64,000 nt of DNA. Source: Escarpia spicata. Its lineage: Eukaryota; Annelida; Polychaeta; Sabellida; Siboglinidae. Below, in pieces: positions 11,941 through 25,295 of this stretch. The stretch is from positions 44,593,597-44,657,596 of the forward strand of contig OZ023213.1 of assembly GCA_963995525.1 (NCBI GenBank), written 5' to 3'. A model generated the notes under the pieces. It made no database searches and was not told the origin of the DNA. It was given only the letters and a program-made list of their open reading frames with translations. The first letter of the stretch is position 1. Each line of letters starts with the position of its first letter. Made by a program: the position numbers and the translations under genes.

Positions 11941-12764
11941 TGTCTAATTACATTATTCGTGTTTCACAACGGCCCATTGTGCGTTCCGGTATGCTGCTAG
12001 AAACGCATAACGATCCAGAGGAAGCAATTTGAATAGAGGATATTCTTCAAGCTACAACAGATGATGTTCCACTCTGGACATCGCGCTTACAATACAAAAA
12101 AATAATGTAAAATAAGGCGTATTATTTAAGAACCAATATACACCGCAGGACGAAGATGAATTCCTGTCCATGGATGTCCAATTTAGACAATACAACACGT
12201 GTCGCCAACGTGATCGTTGTCAAGAGACGAATAATCCTATGACACGGGCGCACTGGTAGTGCCAAACGACGCCGGATACATCAGACTAGAACAAACATTT
12301 GCATAATTTTAGTATTCCACTATTATTGATAACCAGTCAGGCAGAAATCTCCGGGGAGCTGCATCTGATCGCGCATGGCTTGCGGGTAGCTACTCGCGGT
12401 TCAAGATGGCCTTGGGCCCGCGTCACTTCCGGCATGGTTTCTCTTTGTTACGTTGCGGATTCATTAGAGGAATAAATATTGTTACACCCGAGGAAACGGG
12501 GCTGCCAGTACATTGCCGCGATCAGTGGTCGACTGATGCTGGCAGAATGCTTGCTCGATAATTGAATCAAAGCATATATAGTAAGGTGTAGATTCCATTG
12601 TGATTTCACTTTGACAGGCTATGTACAAATTCAAAGATATCACACGAGTAATCGTTATGTGATACGTGATAAGTGTTTTGATAAAGGTGCAAAAGAGAAG
12701 CTCCACTGCCTCTTCAGGCCGCATCTGTATTATAAGTAGCCGATTGTATTTATTATATGTGGAC
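11941..12764. other. Non-coding stretch, nothing recognised
   Basis: No coding similarity, RNA gene or clear repeat was seen. I examined it for a receptor signal-peptide exon and found no hydrophobic ATG frame ending in a phase-1 donor. Confidence 0.45.
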
Positions 12765-12852
12765 ACACGTGTGAGTTCGTGCGTACGTGCGTGCGAGTCT
12801 GTGCGTGTGTGCGTGTGTGAGTGTGTGTGGTGTGTGCGCGCGCATGTATATG
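12765..12852. repeat. GT-rich microsatellite
   Basis: Interrupted GT, GC and GAGT units. Confidence 0.85.
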
Positions 12853-13966
12853 TTTAGAAGTGCATCCTATCGTGAAGCCCTTTCAGGTTATCAATGAGTC
12901 ATACTCGTATAGACATGTTTATTTTGCATTTTCTATTGGTTAAGTATACACTATGAGGTGTATTTAAACATTTAACGGGCCTATACATGTACATGTATAT
13001 ACATGTATATACATACAGTAGGTACTAATTAATGTTTCAACATAAACGCATACGTTGTGTTATTATTGGAATTGTACACTAAGTTAGCTTAATATGTCGT
13101 TGGGTCGATGTAGGTTGACCATAAGATTCTCGTCACAAGTGATTCCCGTCATTAATATATGTTTCATATTTCTAATATATGTCAGTATCTTTCTAGCTGC
13201 AATTCATGTCTCCTTCCGTGTCTCCAGCCACGTCTGGTCCCTTTTATACTGTTTTTCCTTCTAGATTCATGCCAGTAGGATAGTTGTCATGGCGATGAAC
13301 GGGACAATATAAATGAGTACAACATGAAATGAAGAATTAACTTCTCAATCGGATATATCCACATATGTATGTCTTTAGTGAACCCTCTCCAATAAAATAA
13401 GCCTACAAGACATACGTGTCATGTTGCACGTTATGCGTTGACATTTTGCAATCGAACCCGGTCGCACCAACAACACGGCAAACATAACACTTCTCACCCA
13501 GAACGAGTCAAACCGGAGCGTTTTATTCAAAACCAGGCATTTCCAATAACAGCGACAGAGGAACGTTTATTTAAAACATTGGCAACAACAATATATACAC
13601 AAGACAAAGAAATTTAACTATAATACATTGTTTGAAGGTGGTAAACAGGAAGTCATATGTTTGAAGGGTGACCTTAATAATGAGGCTGCGCTGTACTGTC
13701 ATCGTTTCATGACTTCCTATACTTTACAGCATATGGCAATAATTTGAGACTGCCCTATGGTGACATGACTGGACGAGGTGACCGTAAACGAGGTTCGACT
13801 GTTTTGTATTTGTATTTGTTTGATGTGTTGTTCATCCGATCGAGTGGCCGGTGTAGGTTTGCCTAAGAACCGGGAGCAAATTTGCCGGGAACAAAGGAAG
13901 AGTCGACATCGCCATTCTGACTCGACTCGGCTCTCACCTCTGCCGACTTCTGTTTTGCCTCCGCAG
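12853..13966. other. Upstream flank or intron 1 of the nAChR gene
   Basis: This is AT-rich sequence before the first recognised receptor exon. No exon 1 is visible. The last 30 bases form a strong polypyrimidine tract ending in gcctccgcag, the acceptor of exon 2a. Confidence 0.5.
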
Positions 13967-14112
13967 ATTCTGTGCAGGGCCCGCACGAAGAGCGCTTAAT
14001 CAATAACATTTTCAACGAACGAAAATACAATAGACTCGCTCGGCCTGTGGCTCGCGAAGAGGACCTCATTCATGTGCATTTCGGCATATCGCTGCAGCAG
14101 ATCGTCACAGTG
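13967..14112 (+). CDS. nAChR exon 2, copy a
   Basis: The exon starts in phase 1 after a strong pyrimidine tract (acceptor gcctccgcag). It encodes the start of the extracellular ligand-binding domain: [16 protein letters not shown], then [11 protein letters not shown] and [11 protein letters not shown]. It ends in frame before gtaagg. Its length of 146 bp is close to the ~140 bp of vertebrate alpha7 exon 2. The same reading frame is closed upstream by a TGA near 13919 with no ATG after it, so this copy needs an upstream exon. Downstream it joins exon 3 (DEKNEMLH) without shifting frame. A Thr replaces the usual Asp just before the exon 3 junction. Confidence 0.92.
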
Positions 14113-17100
14113 GTAAGGCTGCCTCAGATCACCATCACCTGAAGCACGGGCTTCCGGCTGCACTGCACATGCACGAAATGGCCGGATGTGCTATCAGAGA
14201 GCCGCCGCTGAGCTGACTAACCCCTATAGCGCTGCGTCTTTGTGTTCTTGGTAGTTGTAGTCCACCGTAGTTGCAGGGCGATGGGTGGTCACTGAAGCAA
14301 CAGTATAAAGACAGCTGTTCGCTCTGTCCTTGTATCGTTGTCATCCGTGTCACCTACTTGTGCCTGTTCACCGTGTGAGCTCTCGAACTTCGTCTCGCTC
14401 GCAATCAGACACGCCCCGTATTCATAGTCGAAATCCGTATTTGTTTATTTAAATTCTCCTTAAATCAGCATTACATCTTTTAATTGTTGACCATTCAATT
14501 CTCTGTTTCCAAATGAAAATAGAAGCATACAACATTATGTACATATCAATTTTTTCATAAATGTCAAACATTATAATTCATATTCAGACTGCGTCTGCCA
14601 TGCAGCCTGTTACACATAGGACGACCTACCCAAGTAAAACATAATTCACTGAATTTTGTCCGAAAACTGTCTTGCATCAGACGTATTTGCTCGTCGACCG
14701 CAGTTTGTATGTCAATCGGATTTATACTTTTGTGAAAAATTTACTGAAACACATACCTTTTGACGATTTTGCATTTGAACAAACCCGTATAAAAACCGGA
14801 TACGGCTGTGTATTCCTCGAACAATTCTCCCAAATTTTTATTGTTTACGGCAAATCCCTATTACGTGGTATGTCTGTTGAACGCAAGCACGAAGTACACG
14901 GAACACTCAGTGCTGGGTGATCTATATTGACGCACATTGCTAGTGATTTTAAAGATCAGGCATTTAATCTTGTCGTGGTACAGGTATAATGAAATTCCTC
15001 CAAATTAGTTCGGAATCCGAAATAACCGAGAATACCTTCCAGTGGACAGTTTGCCGTAAAACTGGATGATTCGTTGCCATTTTGGACCACTTTGAGAACC
15101 AATCTCTCGGTCGAATGCCTGATTTTTAAAGATGTTCCGCCAGATGGCGTTGTGTGTTGTATGCTGTAGATATTTAGTGGTGAACTATGCACCGCCGCTG
15201 TAGAGCTCAGTCGTGCTGCTAGGTAGGGGTCGTGACTGCATTCTATACGCATCTTACGCGCATCCCATTTTGGTGTGGAAAGCTATTATCGGTAAGGGTA
15301 CTGGGACGGAACTGTCCCTGTTGTGGAAAGTCACATTGTCGAAAGTTAATTATCGCGTTTTTGTTGTTGTACGGATTAATATTAGTATTCGAAATTACTG
15401 CCAGTCCGGAGACCCGATGAATCGGTCGCACCGGCGATCATCAAAAAAGTGCCGACCAGAATGACGTATTTCCAAAGTTGACAATTCAATCATGTTGCAT
15501 ACATTTGATGTTAATATGTTGTCCTGAGTGGCATCTCCAACAATTTTGCAAAAAGAAGATCCTGCTGACGTCCAACTTTTTAGCTCGAGTGTAAAAATTG
15601 TTTTATTTTTTGTTGCGGTGGTCATATAAATAAATTAGGAAAATATTAAAGGGATGTTAGACGCATGCGTAATGTGCAGTCACAGCGCCGGCAGCGCGAC
15701 CGAGTCGAGTGTGCCGCCATCACGTGGTTGCTATGGTTACGTGTGCACCATCACGTGGTTGCTATGGTGACGGAGTTGAGTGAACTAACCGGTTACTGCC
15801 TCGCAGAGTCGCAGCAAGGACCGCACGAGGAACGCCTCATTGATGACATTTTCCATAAACGCAAGTACCAATCGCTCGCTAGGCCCGTCGCCAAGGAATC
15901 CGACCTGGTCAACGTGAACCTCGGCATCAGTCTCCAGCAAATCGTTGACGTGGTAAGCATCGACACCCGTACCGTCGTTGCCATGCCGACAGGGGTGTCG
16001 CACACCGTCTGTTTGCCCCGCTAAATCTTACACGGAATTTGAGTCCCATCCAACGTACGCGTCCCAGTCTCTCCTGTGTTACTAAACTAAACTGAAATAT
16101 CTGCTGATTTTTAGTCACACCAGTTACAAACAACCAGTTAAATATAAGACGCAATATATATATATATATATATCATTATACATATTACAGACGTGAAGCA
16201 TATATGCCTAATAATGTTAATTTAAATATCACTTGAGATCAGTAGGTTAAACAACTGCGGCATCTTAATTAGCCTATACGAAACTTTAAAATCACCGTCT
16301 ATTGCGTAAATAAGTAAATAAAAAAAAAAACTAATGAAATATTGAAATAATGTAGATCGATCGAAATATGGACTATAGCGTAGAAGTGTAGGGACTCAAA
16401 TAAGACTAATAACCAACGGAAGCCAATGAGCGATACGGAAATTCAAAGGAGTCAAATTATATAGTAACAGAATATGGTAAAGATATATGGTTAATTTCAG
16501 CGAAACAACAGAACATAAGTATTTCTGTATTTGTAAACATATAACATTTCTGCTTCGTGAATTACAAATAAATGTGACAACATGCATAATAATATTATAA
16601 TAGGCTTTCGGAAGTTATATGTTGTAACAACCTGACATAAGCATCGACGTAAGTATTCAACCATGTCTCGACTATTCTACTGACACATTGCTTGTCTGGA
16701 AGCTCCCCGCGTTTACGTCACCAAGCCACCCGCTTTCTTCTTCAACGATATAATTACTCTTACCCAACAGCCTGAAAGGTCTGCGTGCCAAAACCCATCC
16801 TTCACGCGCGGCACACCCGTTGTTACCCTGCATTTTCCAAGGTTCGACGTATTTCACCCGGACGCCAGAGGACGCCATTGTTGCACTGTGCCATCCAGTT
16901 ACCTCATTTCCGGTATCCGCATGCTGCATTCTTACCCTTGCGTGGAAACAGTTCTAACCGTGCTGCCATCTAGCGAATGAACCGGCACTTTGTGTTTTTG
17001 TGTGGTGGGGTGGAAATCCTCATTTATTTGTGTTCTGCTTGTTCTTGAATAACATTCAGCGTGGTGTCGACTAACGTGAAGAATACTTTAACTATTAGTT

Positions 17101-20100
17101 TATTATATTTAACCATTCGTGATGATCATAATAAGGTTCCAAGGTCCGTATTGTAAACATTGTGAATACATTTAAAATGTATAATAGTTATTAGTGCTTG
17201 GGTATATCGATCCAGTCGTTCAGTGTATTGTATTTCCACTGGGACTAGTTTTCAAGTTTGTCCACCCAAGTTGTGATTCTTATAGCATTCTGTGCTCGTT
17301 AAACCCATTTCTTTCCCCGTTTAGTACTACAATTACGCTATTTTAACACGCACGCTAAGTCAGGTTTCATTTTTTGAATCCTGCTGCGTAGTAATTTTTA
17401 TTACATAAGAATTGTTTGTTGGTTTCGTTGTATTTGGCTTCTAGCGCATACGTAGCATCTAAAATAGATAAGCTAACGATAGATGTATGTATTCTACAAC
17501 TAAAAAACGTATAAAAATACCAAATTCAACGGTCAGTAGCACCCTTATGACTCGTCCGATCCCGACGATCTTGGTATCGTTTGAAAGCTTACACGTTCTG
17601 TTATTGTAGCATACAAATGGTTTGGAAGGGTGGAGTTTATGGCATGAAATCAAGAACTGGCGAAGTACACATGTCTGAAACATATGCAAATTATAAAGTG
17701 GCGCCTCTGCTGACGAACTAACGCCATTCGGCAGTGTCTAAAACACATAAAACGACGCGACAGTAGGTCCGTTTATAGGTCAGCTTATGGAAGGTTTTTG
17801 GAAAGCCGTTTATACGCTAAAATGACAGAATGTGTAACCATTTAAACGATACCAAGATCGTCGAGATCGGACGAGGCATAATGGTGCTAGTTACCTCTGA
17901 ATTGATTGTTTTGGACATGTTTTGAGTTGTACATTTTTCGCACGTTTATTAATTTTTGATTGCACCAATCTGTCTCGGAGCAAAAGTTCATTGATTCTGA
18001 AATAGTTATCAGTTTATCCACCACACCTTAGAATTGTTTATTTCTTAGTTAAAACAATCAAAGAAATCACGTGGTGCAGACCAGTAAATAAGTTATATAA
18101 TGTTATAGTCAGGCAGCTTAGCAACTTGACCGGATAAAAGCACCACTTTTTTGTTGTTGCTTCCTTGAACAATAAGACTTTACTTTTTGATCGGATTCAG
18201 CAATGTTTTTGGGTGTGTTCATACTTGTCACCCTATATAAAAAACATGTCGCTAAGCTACCTGGCTATTTTCAACATTTGCGATGTAGGAGTATATAGTG
18301 CATATATATATATTTCAATGCAATATATTACATTGCACTTTCACTGTGATTACTAGGACGACGTGGATGGTATTGTAGTTGTCGTACTTTTTAAAGGGAG
18401 CATTTCCGTTAGCTTTTATTGTAAAATATTGCAACACAGTATAACCTATATGTATTCTAATATACCGACCGCAGAAATATGAGTTAACGTAGCAGAAACA
18501 ACTTTCGAATCTACCAGTTCAATGATTACAACATTTCCCACGCTTTTATTCAAATCGCTGACTAGCGAGCTCGGATCATTTCCAGGAAGGTCATGATTCA
18601 ACAAGGGCGGCGCTTCTAATGCCAATGTACTATGATCATGGCGTCTGACCCCAGGACACGCCTTCGATGTCAATTTGCTATGATCATGGCGTCTGACCCC
18701 AGGACACGCCTTCGATGTAAATGTGCTATGATCACGGCGTCTGACCCCAGGACACGCCTTGCGCGCTGCCATGTAAACAAAAACGGTTTCCTCCAGAAAT
18801 AGTTAAATTTCAACAATAAAAAAATGGGTAATTTATACACATTTGTGCGGTCAGTATGTCATAATAGATATACTTTACAATGCATCACATGAATTTACGA
18901 TTATAAAATCGGAAAACCCCTTTAAAATGATTTAGACGACGATCTATTACTGTTTATTACTACACTGTCGCATTTCTTGTGCGCAGGATGAGAAGAATGA
19001 GATGTTACACACCAACATGTGGCTCAACTATGTAAGTACTTATTTCAATTTGCACATTTGCGAATTGCTGTAATTGGATGAGACGGTAGCGGAGTGGTGT
19101 TATCACTCGTGTATCACTACGCCACCGTCGTTTGCTACTGTAGCGGAATGCAGTTCACAAAGGCACCATCTGACATTTATCTTACGTTCCAAATGATTGA
19201 ATTTAGCCAAATCAAACTCAGTGTTATAAATTGCCAAAGTCGGCTGTCATTCGGTGTTTAAAGCTGTTGAAAGCAATGATCAAGACAAGGCGTAACAAAA
19301 TACGTATTTATATAATTTACTTCATTTCAGCGTTGTTGAAATTCTTGGGTCACACTCGAGCGATGTTGATGTTTTGGACTACAGTTAATGATGAACGTTG
19401 CCATGGTTACTCATTTTAGGAAAGATAGTAGAAGTAAAGGACAAGCTGTGACGTTAGTGTAAAGGAAAATACATGTATTCCATTACACAAAAAGTATTCA
19501 CTTGCACAGAGGACGATAAATGAATGGAACACATTATATGCTGATTGTGTACAAGCTAGCAGCGTGAATATGTTCAAAATGTATTTGCAGAGGTGGTATG
19601 ACTACAACCTAGGTTGGAACGCCTCNNNNNNNNNNNNNNNNNNNNNNNNNNNNNNNNNNNNNNNNNNNNNNNNNNNNNNNNNNNNNNNNNNNNNNNNNNN
19701 NNNNNNNNNNNNNNNNNNNNNNNNNNNNNNNNNNNNNNNNNNNNNNNNNNNNNNNNNNNNNNNNNNNNNNNNNNNNNNNNNNNNNNNNNNNNNNNNNNNN
19801 NNNNNNNNNNNNNNNNNNNNNNNNNGGGTCTAACTCGTGTCTCTCTGTGGCAGTGCGGACGAGGACATCGACAGCAAGTTTCCTACGAACATCGTCGTGC
19901 GGTCATCCGGAAAGTGCGAATGGTTACCGCTCGGGCTCTTCATTAGCAGCTGTGCCATTAATATTAAATGGTTTCCCTTCGACGATCAGGTGACTTTCTT
20001 CGCATACCATTCACTAGTTTCTTTGATAACAACATGGACTGACGCGTTCGTCAGGCAACAACGTGTAATTCAACAATTGATTGGATAATTAATCGAGTGC

Positions 20101-23100
20101 GTAAACATGCATTTAGGATTGTTATTATACCTTTATCGTGATCGTCACCGCCATCACCACCGCTGCCGCCACTACCACCACCACCACAACCACCACCACG
20201 ACGACCACCACCACAACCACCACCACAACCACAACCACAATCACAACCACAACTACCACCACCACAACCACCACAACCACCACAACCACCACAACCACCA
20301 CAACCACCACAACCACCACAACCACCACAACCACCACAACCACAACAACCACCACAACCACCACCACCACCACAACCACAACAGCCACCACAGCCACCAC
20401 AGCCACCACAGCCACCACAGCCACCACAATCACCACCACAATCACCACCACAACCACCAAAACCACCAAAACCACCACAACCACCACAACCACAACCACA
20501 ACAACCACAACCACCACAACCACCACAATCACCACAAACACCACAACCACAACAACCACAACAACCACCACAACCACCACCACCATCACAGCCACCACAG
20601 CCACCGCAGCCACCACAATCACCACCACAACCACCACAACCACCACAACCACCACAACCACCACAACCACCACAACCACCACAACCACCACAACCACCAC
20701 AACCACCACAACCACCAAAACCACCAAAACCACCAAAACCACCACAACCATCACCACCACCACCACCACCACCACCACCACCACCACCACCACCACCACA
20801 ACCACCAAAACCACCACCACCGTCACAACCACCACCACCACCACAACCATCACCACCACCACAACCACCACAACCACACAACCACCACAACCACCACAAC
20901 CACCACAACCACCACAACCACCACAACCACCACAACCACCACAACCACCACAACCACCACAACCACCACAACCACCACAAACACTACCACCATCACAGCC
21001 ACCACAGCCACCACAGCCACCACAGCCACCACAGCCACCACAACCACCAAAACCACCACAACCATCACCACCACCACAACCACCACAACCACCAAAACCA
21101 CCACCACCGTCACAACCACCACCACCACCACAACCATCACCACCACCACAACCACCACAACCACACAACCACCACAACCACCACAACCACCACCACCTTA
21201 ACAACCACCACAACCACCACAACCACCACAGCCACCACAATCACCAACACAACCACCACAACCACACAACCACCACAACCACCACAACCACCACAACCAC
21301 CATAACCACCACAACCACCACAACCACCACAACCACCACAACCACCACTACCATCGCAACTACCAAAACCACAGCAACCACCGCAACCACCGCAACCACC
21401 ACCACCACCACCTCCACCACCACCACCACCACAACCGCAACAAGCCCCACAACCATCACAACCACCACCTCCACCACAACCACCACAACCACCACAATTA
21501 CCACCACAACCACCACAACCACATAACCACCACAACCACCACAACCATCGCAACCACCGCAACCACCGCATCCAAAGCAACCACCACAACCACCACCACC
21601 ACAACCACCACAACCACCACAAACACCACAACCACCACAACCACCACAGCCACCGCAGCCACTGCAGCCACCACTGCCACCACAGCCACCACAACCACCA
21701 CAACCACCAAAACCACCACCACCGTCACAACCACCACCACCACCACAACCATCACCACCACCACAACCACCACAACCACCACAACCTCCACAACCACCAC
21801 AACCACCACAACCACCACAACCACCACAACTACCACCACCACCATCACAACCACCACAACCACCACAGCCACCACAATCACCAACACAACCACCACAACC
21901 ACACAACCACCACAACCACCACTACCATCGCAACCACCGCAACCACCGCAACCACCGCAACAACCGCAACAACCGCAACAACCGCAACCACCTCCATCAC
22001 CACCAACTCCATCACCACCACCACCACCACCACCACCACAACCACAACCACAACCACAACAAGCACCACAACCATCACAACCACCACCTCCACAAAAACC
22101 ACCACAACCACCACAATCACAACCACAACCACCACAACCACAACAACCACCACAACCACCACAACCACCACAACCACCACAACCGTCACAACCGTCACAA
22201 CCACCACAACCACCACAACCACCACAACCACCACAACCACCACAACCACCACAACCACCACAACCGTCACAACCACCACCACCACCACAACCGTCACCAC
22301 CACCACAACCACCACAACCACACAACCACCACAACCACCACAACCACCACCACCATAACAACCACCACAACCACCACAACCACCACAACCACCACAACCA
22401 CCACAACCACCACAACCACCACAACCACCACAATCACCAACACAACCACCACAACCACACAACCACCACAACCACCACAACCACCACAACCACCACAACC
22501 ACCACAACCACCACAACCACCACAACCACCACAACCACCACAACCACCACTACCATCGCAACTACCAAAACCACAGCAACCACCGCAACCACCGCAACCA
22601 CCACCACCACCACCTCCACCACCACCACCACCACCACCACCACCACCACAACCACAACAAGCCCCACAACCATCACAACCACCACCTCCACCACAACCAC
22701 CACAATTACCACCACAACCACCACAACCACATAACCACCACAACCACCACAACCATCGCAACCACCGCAACCACCGCAACCACCGCATCCAAAGAAACCA
22801 CCACAACCACCACCACCACAACCACCACAAACACCACAACCACCACAACCACCACAGCCACCGCAGCCACTGCAGCCACCACAGCCACCACAGCCACCAC
22901 AACCACCACAACCACCACAACCACCAAAACCACCACAACCATCACCACCACCACAACCACCACAACCACCACAACCACCACAACCACCACAACCACCACA
23001 ACCACCAAAACCACCACAACCATCACCACCACGACCACCGTCACAACCACCACCACCACCACCACAACCATCACCACCACCACAACCACCACAACCACCA

Positions 23101-25256
23101 CAATCACCACAACTACCACCACCACCATCACAACCACCACAACCACCACAGCCACCACAATCACCAACACAACCACCACAACCACACAACCACCACAACC
23201 ACCACAACCACCACTACCATCGCAACCACCGCAACCACCGCAACCACCGCAACCACCGCAACAACCGCAACAACCGCAACCACCGCAACCACCTCCATCA
23301 CCACCAACTCCACCACCACCACCACCACCACCACCACCACAACCACAACCACAACCACAACAAGCACCACAACCATCACAACCACCACCTCCACAACAAC
23401 CACCACAACCACCACAATCACAACCACAACCACCACAATCACCACAACCACCACAACCACCACAACCACCACAACCACCACAACCACCACAACCACAACC
23501 ACCGCAACCATCGCAACCATCGCAACCACCGCAACCACCACAACCACCGCAACCACCGCAACCACCGCAACCACCACAACCACCACAACCACCACAACCA
23601 CCTCCACCACCACCACCACAACCACCACAACCACCACAAACACCACAAACACCACAAACACCACAACCACCACAACCACCACGGCCACCGCAGCCACCAC
23701 AGCCACCACAGCCACCACAGCCACCACAACCACCACAACCACCACTACCACCACTACCACCACTACCACCACAACCACCACTACCATCAACGTCAATACA
23801 CGGACATTATTGTTATTGTTATTTTCATCCATATATTAATAAGCTTAAGTTCACAATACTGTAATGGTGACAATTGTTACTCTTTGTTTGTTGCTCTAAG
23901 GTCGGGTGTCAGCTAGTTATTATTACTATTATCGTGCCATTGTTTTCTGTATGACTACCGTTTATCACCAGTGTCACGAACATAAATTATACTACATTCA
24001 ACATTTGTTTATTTTTTATTTATTCTGGCTGATGTTATGCCCCAGAACTGCACCATGAAATTTGGTTCTTGGACGTATGACGGCACGAAACTAAATCTGA
24101 CACTGCTGAATAACATTTCAAAAATCGACCTGTCAACATACACAGAGAGCGGCGAATGGATCATTCTCGGTTAGTACCATCAGTACTTATTTCGATATTG
24201 TCTACGAGAGGGTGCTATATACCCAGGCGCAGACTGCTGGTTCACGAAAGGTTCGTACCGGACATTTGGTGAAGATTACGTAACTTTGAACAGTTCTTAG
24301 CAACGTTTTACGCGCTTTCTACGATCGTTCCTACACGGCTACGTAAACAGTCTAGATTAATGTCGTGTTCACTTAGAAAACCTTAATAAGAGATTTAACT
24401 TTAAATCGGTTTATGACGTACAATTGTTCGCAACGCCACGCGTCCTTTCTTCAATTGTTTCAAACTAAGTAATTGTCGTACACGTGAAATTAAATCGCTT
24501 AGTTAACCGCTCTGTGTAAACACACGGAGTGGAACCGGTTTAACTAAACGGTTTCACGTATCTTCACGTGCACGAGAATTATGTGACTTGGAACAATTGT
24601 AGACAGAATGCGTTGCTTACAACTGTACAAAGTTAAGCTGCTTAAACCTTTTTGTGTGAACACGGTATTAGAACTATCGTAACTCGACTGATCGTAGGAA
24701 GGTTAATTCCGACACATTTCGACGGTCTTACGGTTGCTATTGGTGGTATCTGTGTGAATGTTTGAACCACATTTTACTATGTTATGGGACCGTCATTGTT
24801 CTTTGTGAATAATTGGACCACATTTTCACGATTATTGTTGTTCTTTGAGAATGATTGGTCCTCACTTGCCTATTATTATTACTACTACTTCTGTTACTAC
24901 TACTACTACTACGACTAAGACTACGACTACGACTACGACTACCACAACCAATACCACCACCACCACAACCACCACCACCACCACCACCACCACCACCACC
25001 ACCACCACCACCACCACCACCACCACCACCACCACTACCACAACCACCACCACCACTATCACTACCAATACCACCATCACCACCACCACTACCACCACCA
25101 CCACCACTACTACTACTAATACTACCAATACCACTACCAAAACCACCACCACTACAAACAACAACACCACCACCACCACCACCACCACCACCACCACCAC
25201 CACCACCACCACCACCATCACCATCACCACCACTACCACTACCACTACCACTACCA

Positions 25257-25295
<39 letters not shown>

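Larger units (their letters stand above)
15953..18986 (+). other. nAChR intron 2, with a MITE and a 48-bp repeat
   Basis: This AT-rich intron runs from gtaagc to the gcgcag acceptor. It holds a short (TA)n at about 16152-16172, a small inverted-repeat element at 17525-17905 and three 48-bp repeats at about 18620-18770. No other coding sequence was recognised. Confidence 0.75.

Noticed and set aside
1..13966. Search for the first exon (signal peptide) of the upstream receptor gene
   Set aside because: No ATG followed by a hydrophobic core and a phase-1 donor could be found. ATG frames at about 2262 and 12395 lack a hydrophobic core and a usable donor. The exon may lie left of the window.
20051..23832. 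Very long open frames (up to 462 residues) of poly-Thr, His/Asn, Pro/Gln, Gly/Cys or Val
   Set aside because: They are translations of the ACC/CAACCA array in all six frames, inside an intron whose flanking exons join in phase without them.
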